A model generated the notes under the pieces. It saw only the letters and a list, made by a program, of their open reading frames with translations. It searched no databases and was not told where the DNA came from. A program made the translations under genes and the position numbers. Below, piece by piece: positions 52,397-61,341 of a DNA stretch of 64,000 bases. This DNA comes from Bacteroidia bacterium (GTDB taxonomy: Bacteria > Bacteroidota > Bacteroidia > J057 > JADKCL01). The DNA is taken from positions 872,300-936,299 of the forward strand of contig JACJYV010000003.1 in assembly GCA_020635905.1 (NCBI GenBank). The letters are read 5' to 3'. Position 1 is the first letter of the stretch; each line of letters begins with the position of its first letter.

Positions 52397-53221
52397 ATGA
52401 TGAAAGGCACTTTTACCCTGCTGGTTTCAGTTTTGATTTGTGGCCTGCTGGCCGGTCTGCGACCGGCAGAGGGAATCAGTTGGAAGATGGTGGATGAGGG
52501 TCTGGCGCTGGCGGAATTTGCCGCGCCGCAAAAGTCGGCGGTGGGCGACAGCAAAATCACGGTGGTGAGAATCGACCCGGCCCGATACCAGTTTACGCTG
52601 CTGAATGCGGGTAAAAAGGGCGAAAAAATCCGCACTGCACCCCAATGGGCACGCGACAAGAATCAGCTTGCGGTGATCAATGCGGGCATGTATCAGACCG
52701 ACTATGTGACCAATGTGGGCTATATGCGGGATTTTGAATATGTGAATAACGGGCGGCTCAACAAGGATAATACGGTGGTGGCGTTTAACCGCAAGGTGGA
52801 ATCTGTGCCTGAGTTTCAGATCATTGACCGGGAATGCCAGAACTGGGAAGAACTTAAGGATCAATACCATTCGTTCACCCAGGGCATTCGCATGGTGGAT
52901 TGTCACCAGAAAAATAAATGGGGGCAGCAACCCCGCAAATGGAGCATGGCGGTGATCGGGAAGGACAAACAAGGGCGGGCGCTTTTTATTTTCAGCCGTT
53001 CGCCCTACACGGTGCACGATTTCATTCAGATGCTGCTGCAATCTGACCTGCAACTCTATAATGCCATGTACCTGGAAGGCGGTCCTGAGGCGTCGCTGTA
53101 TCTCAATCACCAGGGCACCCGGGTGGAGAAAATGGGCAGCTACGAGACAGATTTCAACGAAAATGACGACAATCACGAGTTTTGGCCGATTCCAAATGTG
53201 ATTGGCGTGAGCAGGAAGTGA
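52397..53221 (+). CDS. Phosphodiester glycosidase (NAGPA)-like exported protein
   Basis: A 274-aa protein with a signal peptide (MMKGTFTLLVSVLICGLLAG). The mature domain has the NAGPA/uncovering-enzyme pattern: ITVVRIDPARYQFTLLNAGK, then APQWARDKNQLAVINAGMYQ, TQGIRMVDC, and MYLEGGPEASLYLNH with the family's conserved GG core. The animal enzyme removes GlcNAc from phosphodiesters; bacterial members act on cell-wall or exopolysaccharide phosphodiesters. The start at 52397 is chosen because codons upstream belong to the palindromic repeat. Confidence 0.8.
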   Translation: MMKGTFTLLVSVLICGLLAGLRPAEGISWKMVDEGLALAEFAAPQKSAVGDSKITVVRIDPARYQFTLLNAGKKGEKIRTAPQWARDKNQLAVINAGMYQTDYVTNVGYMRDFEYVNNGRLNKDNTVVAFNRKVESVPEFQIIDRECQNWEELKDQYHSFTQGIRMVDCHQKNKWGQQPRKWSMAVIGKDKQGRALFIFSRSPYTVHDFIQMLLQSDLQLYNAMYLEGGPEASLYLNHQGTRVEKMGSYETDFNENDDNHEFWPIPNVIGVSRK

Positions 53222-53293
53222 TCCACACGGAATAATATTTCGCTCTTTGCATGGCAAAACCGCTACCTTTGCGGCGGAAATAATTCTTACAAA

Positions 53294-54445
53294 ATGGATC
53301 AATCTGCCATGTCCTTTGCCTCTCTGGGCCTGCCTTTTGCCTTTCAGAAAGTTCTGAAGCGGCAGGGTTTCACCACTCCCTACCCCATTCAGGAGCAGGC
53401 GATTCCCGCCATTTTGAAGGAGCGGGACGTGCTGGGCATCGCCCGCACGGGTTCGGGCAAAACGGCCAGCTATGTGCTGCCCGTGCTCACCAACCTGGTG
53501 GACGCTCCCGAGAACCCCAACCGCCATGCCCATGTGCTGGTGCTGGTGCCCACCCGGGAGCTTGCGGTACAGGTTTCGCAGGTTTTCACCCTCTTTGCCG
53601 ATGCCTTGCTGCGCAAGGTGAAGTGCGTGCCCGTGTACGGTGGCGTGGCCATCAACCCGCAGATGCGGGCCCTGAACAGGGTGAGTGTGCTGGTGGCCAC
53701 ACCCGGCCGCCTGATCGAACTGGCGGAAGCCAAGGCGGTGAATCTGTCGATGATTCAGGCGCTGGTGCTGGATGAGGCAGACAAGATGCTGGATTTGGGG
53801 TTTCAGGATGAAATGACCCATATTTTCAAGTTGCTGCCACCCCGGCGGCAAAATTTGCTCTTCTCAGCGACGCTGAGTGAAAAGGTGGAGAAGATCAACG
53901 AGCTGATTCTGCACAATCCGCTGGTAATCAAGGTGGATGACCCGGCGGAAAAGGAGGATCAGATTGAGGAAATGGCCTACGCGGTGGCGGAAGACAAGAA
54001 GGGGATTTTGTTGCGTCACCTGCTCAAAACAAATGACTGGAAGCAGGTGCTGGTGTTTACAGCTTCGGGCAAAAAAGCTGATAATGTGGCCAATAAGCTG
54101 ATCAAGCACGGGATTGAAGCGGCGCCCATGCACAGCAAAAAAAGCCAGACCGCCCGCAGTGAAGCACTGCGGAAGTTTAAGGCGGGTGAATTGCGGGTGC
54201 TGGTAGCCACTGACCTGCTTTCGCGGGGGATTGACATTGAGTTTTTGCCCTGTGTGATCAATTACGAGTTGCCCCGTTCGCCCAAAGATTACACCCACCG
54301 CATCGGCCGGACCGGCCGGGCTGACCAAAGCGGAATTGCCATTTCGCTGATTTCACCTGAGGATCAGCACCATTTCAGGGTGATCCTGAAAAAGCGGGGT
54401 AAATGGGTAAGTTTGATTCCCACCGATGAAATGGAGTTAAAATAA
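53294..54445 (+). CDS. DEAD-box RNA helicase
   Basis: A 383-aa helicase. Motifs in order: Q motif (PIQEQAIPAI), Walker A (ARTGSGKTAS, 50-59), PTRELA, TPGRL, DEADKML, SATLS, then the second domain with ATDLLSRGIDIE and HRIGRTGRADQ. It ends soon after motif VI, with no long basic tail like RhlE-type helicases, so it is a minimal core. It would remodel RNA in ribosome assembly or decay. TACCTTTG at 53264-53271 matches the Bacteroidota -7 box 22 bases before the ATG, although the -33 box is weak. Confidence 0.93.
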   Translation: MDQSAMSFASLGLPFAFQKVLKRQGFTTPYPIQEQAIPAILKERDVLGIARTGSGKTASYVLPVLTNLVDAPENPNRHAHVLVLVPTRELAVQVSQVFTLFADALLRKVKCVPVYGGVAINPQMRALNRVSVLVATPGRLIELAEAKAVNLSMIQALVLDEADKMLDLGFQDEMTHIFKLLPPRRQNLLFSATLSEKVEKINELILHNPLVIKVDDPAEKEDQIEEMAYAVAEDKKGILLRHLLKTNDWKQVLVFTASGKKADNVANKLIKHGIEAAPMHSKKSQTARSEALRKFKAGELRVLVATDLLSRGIDIEFLPCVINYELPRSPKDYTHRIGRTGRADQSGIAISLISPEDQHHFRVILKKRGKWVSLIPTDEMELK

Positions 54446-54521
54446 GGGCAATTCTGTGGCCTGAAGGTGGATTTTAAAGCTGAAGTTGATAACTTTCAGC
54501 TTCAACCTGAAACCCCGCGGC

Positions 54522-55502
54522 ATGAAATCAAAATCCATCCTTTTCACCCTTCTGATTCTTCTCCTTTGCTTCGTTTCCTGTGCTCCCGGCGGCGCTGAAT
54601 CGGGCGAAAACCAGTCGGGACAGAACGGGGAAAATGCCCAAACGGACGAACTCAAGAATCAATTGACGGCCCCTCCCGCGGGACAAAAAATCGAGTATTT
54701 CACCCTTAACTGGCCTTGGGAAGATTTCCTTTGCGACAATCAATTCTGCGAATCCACAGGTTCATTTATTTACAGCGTTTACCGGCTGGCCGACAGTAAA
54801 AAAATTGTAAAGGTCACAGAATCAGGCGCTACCTATTGCCAGGGCGATTCTGATTATTCCTACGAATATCTTTTTGACCAGGATGGAAAGGCGACCCTTT
54901 CGCGGGTGGGCGGCAATCCTTATACTGAGGACGTTGTCACAGCCTATCAGGCCGGCATTGCCAACCTGGAGGCCATTTACAGCCCGCAGGAAGATCAGCA
55001 AAGAAAACGGGAGGTTCGGGAAATTGCACCTGGAGAAGTTGTGCAGACAAAGAATTTTGTGGATCAGATTTCTGACTACCAGGAAGCCATGAAAGACCGG
55101 GCATATATTCTTTCTGAATGCGATTTTTCCGGGGCGGAAGACCCGGAGGCGTATGAGGCTGAGGCCCTCAAACTCAGTGAAAAACTGGAATCAGAAGGCA
55201 AAAAGGCCATCACCTGGGAGGAGGATTATCTGTACCGTAAACCTGCCCTGCCCGGGGAGCATGTCTGGGTCGGGGGTACCCATGTGCGGGTGCGAAGCGA
55301 ACCCGGCACGGCCTCTGCTGAGCTGGCCCAGCTCAATAATTATGACCTGGGGGTCTCCCTGCTGGAAGTGGGAAAAGACGAAAATATCGCCAATCTGGGC
55401 ACCCATCACTGGTATAAAATCAGCTTTTATGATTTTAATAAGGGAGAAGAAGTCCAGGGATGGATTTTTGGGGCTTTCGTGATGGAAGATGTTTTTCCGT
55501 GA
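54522..55502 (+). CDS. Lipoprotein with SH3-like C-terminal domain
   Basis: ATG 54522 gives a 326-aa lipoprotein (lipobox LCFVSC, Cys20); an ATG 12 codons before would put hydrophilic residues ahead of the signal. A Gly/Asn/Gln-rich linker follows. The last ~85 residues are an SH3b-type domain (VWVGGTHVRVRSEPGTAS ... GWIFGAFV), which in envelope proteins binds wall or protein ligands. The middle is unrecognised. It is followed by a small cytoplasmic protein after 20 bases. Confidence 0.7.
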   Translation: MKSKSILFTLLILLLCFVSCAPGGAESGENQSGQNGENAQTDELKNQLTAPPAGQKIEYFTLNWPWEDFLCDNQFCESTGSFIYSVYRLADSKKIVKVTESGATYCQGDSDYSYEYLFDQDGKATLSRVGGNPYTEDVVTAYQAGIANLEAIYSPQEDQQRKREVREIAPGEVVQTKNFVDQISDYQEAMKDRAYILSECDFSGAEDPEAYEAEALKLSEKLESEGKKAITWEEDYLYRKPALPGEHVWVGGTHVRVRSEPGTASAELAQLNNYDLGVSLLEVGKDENIANLGTHHWYKISFYDFNKGEEVQGWIFGAFVMEDVFP

Positions 55503-55522
55503 AATTAACTTAAACCTTTCCC

Positions 55523-56014
55523 ATGAAAACGGCTACCCTGCACGAAATCAAAAAGGAACTGAATCAGCTTTCACAAGAGGAAGTGATCGAACATTTTTTG
55601 CGGGTGGTCAAATTCAAAAAGGAAAATAAAGAACTGCTGACCTACCTTCTGTTTGAATCTTCTTATGAAGAGGGGTTCATTGCCCAGGTGAAAGCAGAAA
55701 TGGACCAGGGATTTGCAGAAATCAATCTGAGCAGCTTTTACTTCGTGAAAAAAACGGTGCGCAAAATCTTGCGCACAGTGAAAAAATACAGCCGCTACAG
55801 CGGCAATAAGCAAACAGAAGTGGAATTGCTTCTGCATTTTTGCCGCAAAATGGCGGAAAAATGGGCGTTCTTTGGGGAAAATGTGACCCTGACTCTGATT
55901 TATGAGCGGCAGTTGGGGGTGATCAGCAAGCTGGTTTCCAGCTTGCACGAAGATTTGCAATATGATTACACAGAGGAATTGAAGGAATTGCGGAAACCCA
56001 GGGGAAGAATTTAA
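55523..56014 (+). CDS. Hypothetical helical protein, 163 aa
   Basis: No family recognised. A mostly helical, charged protein (MKTATLHEIKKELNQLSQEE; KKTVRKILRTVKKYSRYS). No signal or membrane segment. It lies between the SH3 lipoprotein and cydA; the nearest cyd start is about 95 bases downstream, so joint transcription is possible but not required. Confidence 0.6.
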   Translation: MKTATLHEIKKELNQLSQEEVIEHFLRVVKFKKENKELLTYLLFESSYEEGFIAQVKAEMDQGFAEINLSSFYFVKKTVRKILRTVKKYSRYSGNKQTEVELLLHFCRKMAEKWAFFGENVTLTLIYERQLGVISKLVSSLHEDLQYDYTEELKELRKPRGRI

Positions 56015-56109
56015 GGAAATTTTCCCAAACCCAAAACCAGTCCCGATGCAGACAAGTTCAACAAAATAACGGACCTTGGTCTTCAATTTTCAGCGCAAAG
56101 GAGGCATCT

Positions 56110-57441
56110 ATGGAAGACATGCTTTTATATGACAGGTTACAATTTGCCTTTACCATTACCTTTCATTACCTCTTCCCTCAGCTTACCATGGGGCTTTCCC
56201 TGCTGATCGTTTTTTTCAAATTCCGTTTTCTGCGCACGAAGGAGGACAAATTCAACCAGGCGGCCAGGTTCTGGATGAAGATTTTTGCCCTCAATTTTGC
56301 CATGGGCGTGGTCACGGGCATCCCCATGGAATTCCAGTTTGGGACCAACTGGGCCAAATTTTCCGAGCTTACGGGCGGCATTATCGGCCAGACCCTGGCC
56401 ATGGAAGGCATGTTTTCCTTCTTTCTGGAATCATCCTTCCTGGGTTTGTTTCTGTTTGGGGAAAAATTATTGGGGCATAAACTGCATTTCCTGACGGGAT
56501 TGCTGGTTTTTCTCGGTTCCTGGGCCAGCGGCTTCCTCATCATCGCCACCCATTCGTGGATGCAGCACCCTGTGGGTTTTGAGATTCTGGCCAACGGCAA
56601 ATATGTGCTTACCAACTTTGGGGCCCTGTTTTCGAATGTCTGGCTCTGGCCTTCCTACCTGCACAACCAGGCTGCCTCGCTGGTCACAGCATCATTCGTC
56701 ATGGCTGCGGTGGGTGCATTTTATCTGCTCAGTAAAAAACAGGAAGAATTCGGGCAGTTGTTTGTGAGAACGGGGGTGATTTTTGGCCTGGCTGCCAGCC
56801 TGCTGGCGGCCTTCCCAACGGGTGATATGACGGCCAAAAACGTGGTAAAATACCAGCCCGAGACCTTCGCGGCCATGGAAGGCATTTTCGAAACGGAAAA
56901 AGGCGGCTCTGAAATCATTTTGGTGGGACAGCCCAATATGCTGGAAAAAAAGCTGGATAATAAAATTGCCGTGCCCAATGTGCTCAGTTTCCTGACCTAC
57001 CAAAAATGGGACCGTGAAATTAAGGGCTTGAATGAATTTTCGCCCGAAAATCATCCCACCAATGTGCCTGGCTTGTATTATGCCTACCACATCATGGTGG
57101 GACTGGGCACGATTTTCATTGGATTGCTGAGTCTGGCCGCAGTTCAGTTATTTCGCAGAAAACTCTACACCACAAATATCCTGCTTTGGGGTCTGCTTTT
57201 CATGCTGCCCTTTCCCTATATCGCCAACACCACGGGTTGGTACACGGCCGAACTGGGGCGGCAGCCCTGGCTGGTGCATGGGCTCCTGCGCACTGCCGAG
57301 GGCATTTCACCCACGGTTTCTTCGGGAAATACCCTCTTTACCCTCCTGGGTTTTGTGGGATTATACCTCCTGCTGGGACTGCTCTTTTTGCTGCTGGCGG
57401 GAAAAATCATTTACAAAGGGCCTCAAACTGCAATCAAATAG
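56110..57441 (+). CDS. cydA: Cytochrome bd oxidase subunit I
   Basis: A 443-aa membrane subunit that binds hemes b558, b595 and d and oxidises quinol. The heme ligand His19 is at the same residue number as in E. coli (ITFHYLFPQLTMG). His185 (LHNQAASLV) fits the b558 ligand. The conserved GRQPWLVHG segment is present. It is shorter than E. coli CydA (about 522 aa), consistent with a short Q-loop, as in Gram-positive and Bacteroidota types. AAAGGAGG before the ATG is strong. Confidence 0.93.
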   Translation: MEDMLLYDRLQFAFTITFHYLFPQLTMGLSLLIVFFKFRFLRTKEDKFNQAARFWMKIFALNFAMGVVTGIPMEFQFGTNWAKFSELTGGIIGQTLAMEGMFSFFLESSFLGLFLFGEKLLGHKLHFLTGLLVFLGSWASGFLIIATHSWMQHPVGFEILANGKYVLTNFGALFSNVWLWPSYLHNQAASLVTASFVMAAVGAFYLLSKKQEEFGQLFVRTGVIFGLAASLLAAFPTGDMTAKNVVKYQPETFAAMEGIFETEKGGSEIILVGQPNMLEKKLDNKIAVPNVLSFLTYQKWDREIKGLNEFSPENHPTNVPGLYYAYHIMVGLGTIFIGLLSLAAVQLFRRKLYTTNILLWGLLFMLPFPYIANTTGWYTAELGRQPWLVHGLLRTAEGISPTVSSGNTLFTLLGFVGLYLLLGLLFLLLAGKIIYKGPQTAIK

Positions 57442-57443
57442 CC

Positions 57444-58523
57444 ATGGAACTCTTCTGGTATATCGTCTTAATGACCATGTTGGCTGTCTATGTGATCCTG
57501 GATGGCTACGACTTTGGGGCAGGTATCATTCATCTGTTTTTTGCGAAGGAAGAAAAGGACAAAGTACTGATTACCAAATCCATTGGTCCGTTTTGGGATG
57601 CCAATGAAGTGTGGCTGATCGCAGCGGGGGGTGTGCTTTTCTTTGCCTTTCCAACCTTGTATGCCTCGGCCTTCAGCGGCTTTTACCTGCCGCTGATCAT
57701 GATCCTTTGGTTGCTGATTTTCCGGGCCACAGGCCTGGAACTGAGAGGCCAGCTTCACAATTCCCTCTGGGAAAATATCTGGGACAAGGCCTTTGGCCTG
57801 GCCAGCCTGCTGCTGGCCCTCTTTTTTGGAGTTGCCCTGGGCAACGTGGTGCGCGGGGTAAATCTGGGCATGGTCGAAAATGGCGTTTCCACCCAGGAAG
57901 CCCACTATTTTTTCCTTCCCCTCTGGAATTCAACCCTCGATCCCCAATCACATCAACTGGGAATAATTGACTGGTTTACCCTGCTCTTTGGCCTGATCAG
58001 CGTATTGGCCCTTACCATCCACGGCGCAGCCTGGATCATTTTCAAAACCAATTCTTCCCTCAATTCCCGCCTGAAAACTGTGATTTTCTATGCAAACCTG
58101 GGTTTAGTGGGATTAATCCTCCTTTCTCTCCTGCTGGGATTTATTCTCAATCCCCTCCCCTTCCAAAACTTTTGCTCCCGACCCCTGGTCTGGATTTTTA
58201 CGGCCGTCATGCTGACTGGCTCCCTCGGATTATTCAAAATACGTAGCTGGAAAAAAGACGGGATGGGATTCCTTTTTTCCTCTCTTTTCCTGGCAGGTGG
58301 ATTTGCCGCCACGGTGGCTTCCATTTTTCCCAATTTGCTGCCCTCAACCAACACGGTCAATCCATCCCTGACTATTTATAATGTGGCCGCCCCCGAATAC
58401 GGCCTCAAAACGGGGCTGAGCTGGTTTGTGGTGGCAGTAGTACTGGTGGCGCTTTACTTGGTGATTCAGTACCGCGTTTTCAGGGGGAAAATGGACGACG
58501 TGGATTATCACGGTGAACATTGA
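57444..58523 (+). CDS. cydB: Cytochrome bd oxidase subunit II
   Basis: A 359-aa membrane protein starting MELFWYIVLMTMLAVYVILD, with DGYDFGAGIIHLFF and FWDANEVWLIAAGG as in CydB. It starts two bases after cydA. It pairs with CydA to form the terminal oxidase active at low oxygen. No cydX-like small gene is visible directly after it. Confidence 0.93.
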   Translation: MELFWYIVLMTMLAVYVILDGYDFGAGIIHLFFAKEEKDKVLITKSIGPFWDANEVWLIAAGGVLFFAFPTLYASAFSGFYLPLIMILWLLIFRATGLELRGQLHNSLWENIWDKAFGLASLLLALFFGVALGNVVRGVNLGMVENGVSTQEAHYFFLPLWNSTLDPQSHQLGIIDWFTLLFGLISVLALTIHGAAWIIFKTNSSLNSRLKTVIFYANLGLVGLILLSLLLGFILNPLPFQNFCSRPLVWIFTAVMLTGSLGLFKIRSWKKDGMGFLFSSLFLAGGFAATVASIFPNLLPSTNTVNPSLTIYNVAAPEYGLKTGLSWFVVAVVLVALYLVIQYRVFRGKMDDVDYHGEH

Positions 58524-58660
58524 GGCGCTTCCAACCTGGGAAAAGACGGGCGAAATACCATTGAAAAAACTTAACCTGGGAAAGACCGCTCTGCAGGTGA
58601 AATTTTGAAAAATCCCGCTTAACTTTAGGTCTGCACAGGCAGTTCTGGTCAAGTGAAAAA

Positions 58661-59515
58661 ATGGATGAAAATCATTTAATCCAACATTATTACCGCGAAT
58701 TAGGTACTTTTCGGGAACATTTTGCCCAAACCCGTGCGGGTTTGGGGCGGGACGACATTCACCAGTTGCGGGTGAGTATCAAAAAGCTGCGGGCCATTTT
58801 GCATTTGCTGGAACTGGCAGGCAAGGGAGCCTGGTCAACTGCGGGTTTGCTGGATCTTTTTGCCCAATTATTCAAAAAAGCTGGCAAGGTCAGGGAAGCC
58901 CAGATAAACCTGGGACTGGTTGAAAATGAGGCCGCTGAATGCCTGGGATCTTATTCCAAATCACAGGAAAAGAAGCTACTCCATCGCAAGGAAAAACTGC
59001 ATGCCCAACTGGAGCAGTTCGACTTTGAAAAACTGGATCAGTTGAATCAGGAATTGAGTCAAAACACAAAAAATCTACTCAATCAGACGGTTTTTGAAGA
59101 AGGAACCCGTTTTGTGGAGGAATCGTTGCAGGAGGTGGATGGGTTGCGCAAAAAGATCAAAGACGATGAAGTTTTGCACGACATTCGCATCAAACTGAAG
59201 GCCGTGCATGAGGTGCTTTCCATTCTCGCTGACCTTTCGCCCACGGAAGAACTGCTGAAATTCAAGGCTGAAATCAAAATGATCAATGAGTTGATCGGGG
59301 AATGGCATGATCATACGGTCCTGGGCAGTTCTATTCAGGAATTTGACCAGGAAGAACTCAATAAAAAGGGTCGGGCCGAACTCAAAAAACACCTGAAAGC
59401 CCTGAAGCAGCAAAATGCCCTCAACCGCAGGCAAATTGTGGCTTTTTTACATGAGATTATCAGTTCCAGGCTTCCCAAACCAGCGCGGGCCAGGGCCCGC
59501 AAAACTCATTCCTGA
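58661..59515 (+). CDS. CHAD-domain protein
   Basis: A 284-aa helical protein. The CHAD signature is present: IHQLRVSIKKLRAILHLL near the N-terminus and HDIRIKLKAVHEVLSILADL in the second half, each with conserved basic residues. CHAD domains bind polyphosphate. No CYTH domain is fused. The gene overlaps the convergent small membrane gene by 10 bases. Confidence 0.88.
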   Translation: MDENHLIQHYYRELGTFREHFAQTRAGLGRDDIHQLRVSIKKLRAILHLLELAGKGAWSTAGLLDLFAQLFKKAGKVREAQINLGLVENEAAECLGSYSKSQEKKLLHRKEKLHAQLEQFDFEKLDQLNQELSQNTKNLLNQTVFEEGTRFVEESLQEVDGLRKKIKDDEVLHDIRIKLKAVHEVLSILADLSPTEELLKFKAEIKMINELIGEWHDHTVLGSSIQEFDQEELNKKGRAELKKHLKALKQQNALNRRQIVAFLHEIISSRLPKPARARARKTHS

Positions 59516-59853
59516 AACTGTTGCTCAGCTGGTTTGGGCTTCTTCAGCAGCTGCCAGGCTGCGAAGGCCACCAGCAGCCAACTCAGTCCAATGGTCGAAT
59601 AATGCAAAAATCCGTAGCCAAAACCCGCTGAATTGGAGTGTTCATCCACCTTCACATCCTGCACCTGGTTGCCGTTTTCATCGAGATAAGTGGTGGTGAC
59701 CTGGTGGCTGGAATGCGAGGTGCGGCGGCAGCCCAAATCCACCCCAAACCAGCTGGACATACTGCCAAACGAAAGCAGGAGAGCCAGAATCAGGACAATT
59801 TTCCAAAATTTTTTCTTCCCTTTCAAGGGCTTAAACTGAGGTTCTTTTTCCAT
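59506..59853 (-). CDS. Small membrane protein, 115 aa
   Basis: Two hydrophobic segments (IVLILALLLSFGSMSSWFGV and the later TIGLSWLLVAFAAWQLL) around a soluble loop (TTTYLDENGNQVQDVKVDEH). No family recognised. It converges with the CHAD gene with a 10-base overlap of the two coding ends. Confidence 0.6.
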   Translation of the reverse strand: MEKEPQFKPLKGKKKFWKIVLILALLLSFGSMSSWFGVDLGCRRTSHSSHQVTTTYLDENGNQVQDVKVDEHSNSAGFGYGFLHYSTIGLSWLLVAFAAWQLLKKPKPAEQQFQE

Positions 59854-59976
59854 GAGAAAGCGCGGATTAAAATTCCCTTCAAGGTACTTCTGGCGACGAA
59901 TATTTGCAATAAAATTTCCCTGAAAACTGCTTAACTTCGGGGTAAACAGGCATCAAATTTGCAATCAAATCCAACT

Positions 59977-60720
59977 ATGAAACAGCTATTCTTTTTGCCC
60001 GTCCTCCTGACCTTCCTTTTTCAAATTTCTTTGGCCCAAAGCCCTGCTTACCAACTTCCTGCCCGCCAGCAACTGGCCAAATCCATTACGCCCAAAGAGG
60101 GATTTCCCATCGAGGCTGATGCATTTTACCCCTTCGCCTGGTCTGAAGAAGGTCAGTTTGCCTTTTTTGTGCTGAGAAATCGCCATCCTGAAGGAGAATT
60201 TCCCCTATTCTACCTGACCGATCCCCAAACAGGTGAATTTCTTTTTTCCTGGGACGGCACTCCTACAGAAGAGAAGCATTTCAAAACCGTGGAAGAAGCC
60301 TGGAAAGCCAATTCAACCCTCTTTTCTGAGATAATGGCTGGCTATAACATCCCGGTCAAAGGCACTCCCGTTTTCACCAAAGGCAGCAAATTTGCTGCCA
60401 TGGACGATGAATTTTCCGTGGGCCTGGAACTCAAACTTGGCGAACGTGACGGCCAACCTGATCCAGTAACAGAGTCCATTATCGTGCGTCTCAACAAAGC
60501 CAGCGGGGGCAAAAAAGTGGCTTTTGAATTTCACCACGACAATAAAAACCTCACCGCTCCCCTCAACGACACCTTTTCAGCCAAAGTTTTGGGCGCCTAT
60601 GTTCATCCCACCTTACCGCGGGCCGTCCTGATTGTGGAAGAAATCCACCCGGGTGCCAAGGGTTATTATGACAGTTCTTATCTGGTTATTGGGCTGAATC
60701 TCGAAGAAGGATTCGAATAA
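59977..60720 (+). CDS. Secreted hypothetical protein, 247 aa
   Basis: ATG 59977 gives a signal peptide (MKQLFFLPVLLTFLFQISLA). The mature part is beta-rich, with FYPFAWSEEGQFAFFVLRNR and SFIVRLN-like strands (ESIIVRLNKASGGKKVAFEF). It shows the pattern of a beta-propeller-like or lipocalin-like protein but no family could be assigned. Its TAA stop is immediately followed by another copy of the inverted-repeat element. Confidence 0.6.
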   Translation: MKQLFFLPVLLTFLFQISLAQSPAYQLPARQQLAKSITPKEGFPIEADAFYPFAWSEEGQFAFFVLRNRHPEGEFPLFYLTDPQTGEFLFSWDGTPTEEKHFKTVEEAWKANSTLFSEIMAGYNIPVKGTPVFTKGSKFAAMDDEFSVGLELKLGERDGQPDPVTESIIVRLNKASGGKKVAFEFHHDNKNLTAPLNDTFSAKVLGAYVHPTLPRAVLIVEEIHPGAKGYYDSSYLVIGLNLEEGFE

Positions 60721-60895
60721 GGGGACCTCAAAAAACTTCGAATCTCTGCGTTGGACTGGGTTCAATAGTCAATAGTCAATTGGCAATGAGCAGGTAGCAA
60801 TTAACAATTTTCGAATCATTGAGTTGAATCGAGTTCAGAAATGCTCATTCACGGTAGTAAACTGCGCTTTCTTCACCTGCGTCCGCGCCACCAAC
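60721..60895. repeat. Diverged copy of the 20 kb element
   Basis: It starts GGGGACCTCAAAAAAC (a variant of the 16-bp inverted repeat) followed by TTCGAATCTCTGCGTTGGAC as at 20019. After a 7-bp-periodic insert it resumes with AGAAATGCTCATTCACGGTA and AACTGCGCTTTCTTCACC, then TGCGTCCGCG. The right inverted repeat is not seen. This copy shows that the periodic insert is part of one version of the element. Confidence 0.8.
60762..60810. repeat. 7-bp periodic array (TCAATAG type)
   Basis: TCAATAG, TCAATAG, TCAATTG, GCAATGA, GCAGGTA, GCAATTA, ACAATTT read in register. A related run (TCAATAT, CCAATTG, GCAAATA, ACAATTA, TCAATTA) lies at 20571-20605, where the IS inserted. Confidence 0.75.
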
Positions 60896-60941
60896 CCCCA
60901 ACTTAGAACTTATGCCAAAGGCCCCACATCGTGGCAACCAC

Positions 60942-60976
60942 CAACTTACAACTAACAACTTAAAACTAACAACTAA
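60942..60976. repeat. 7-bp periodic array (CAACTTA type)
   Basis: CAACTTA, CAACTAA, CAACTTA, AAACTAA, CAACTAA in perfect 7-base register. It is followed by a G-rich, gene-poor stretch up to about 61130. Confidence 0.8.
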
Positions 60977-61152
60977 ATCAATCCAGGGGATTGAAGCCGC
61001 GAAGCGGGGATATTTTTTGGCGAAGCCAACCAGGGTGGGGTGGCCTTGCCAAAACCAGGGGGCGGCCTTGAGGGAGGGGAGAGGGCGGCTGTTGGCCTTG
61101 TGGGGTGGGTCAGTGGTGTGAGGGGGCAGGGTTTAGGTTTTGGCGCTTTTTG

Positions 61153-61173
61153 CTTCTTTTTCTAAAAAAGAAG
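61153..61173. repeat. AT-type palindrome
   Basis: CTTCTTTTTCTAAAAAAGAAG is near-palindromic and flanked by GC-rich sequence. It may act as a bidirectional terminator or belong to a dispersed family. Confidence 0.45.
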
Positions 61174-61285
61174 GCCCGCCCGGCCAGGGCACCCCAAAAA
61201 TTAACCACCAAATTCAAATTTTGCGACAACTTGTTATCTCTTACACAATCCTAAGGGCCTAAAACTACCAACCACCCTCAACTCA

Positions 61286-61319
61286 TTTGCAAAAGGCACG
61301 CTGGGATTTTTTATATTTG
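61286..61319 (+). promoter_or_regulatory. Bacteroidota-type promoter
   Basis: TTTG (61286-61289), 22 bases, TATATTTG (61312-61319), lying 22 bases before the DUF4349 gene. The -7 box is an exact TAnnTTTG match. Confidence 0.6.
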
Positions 61320-61341
61320 CTAAACCCCAAAACAAATTCCC

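Noticed and set aside
52427..53851. A 474-codon antisense frame across the NAGPA-like and helicase genes
   Set aside because: Both sense genes have intact motifs; the antisense reading has low-complexity His/Gln composition.
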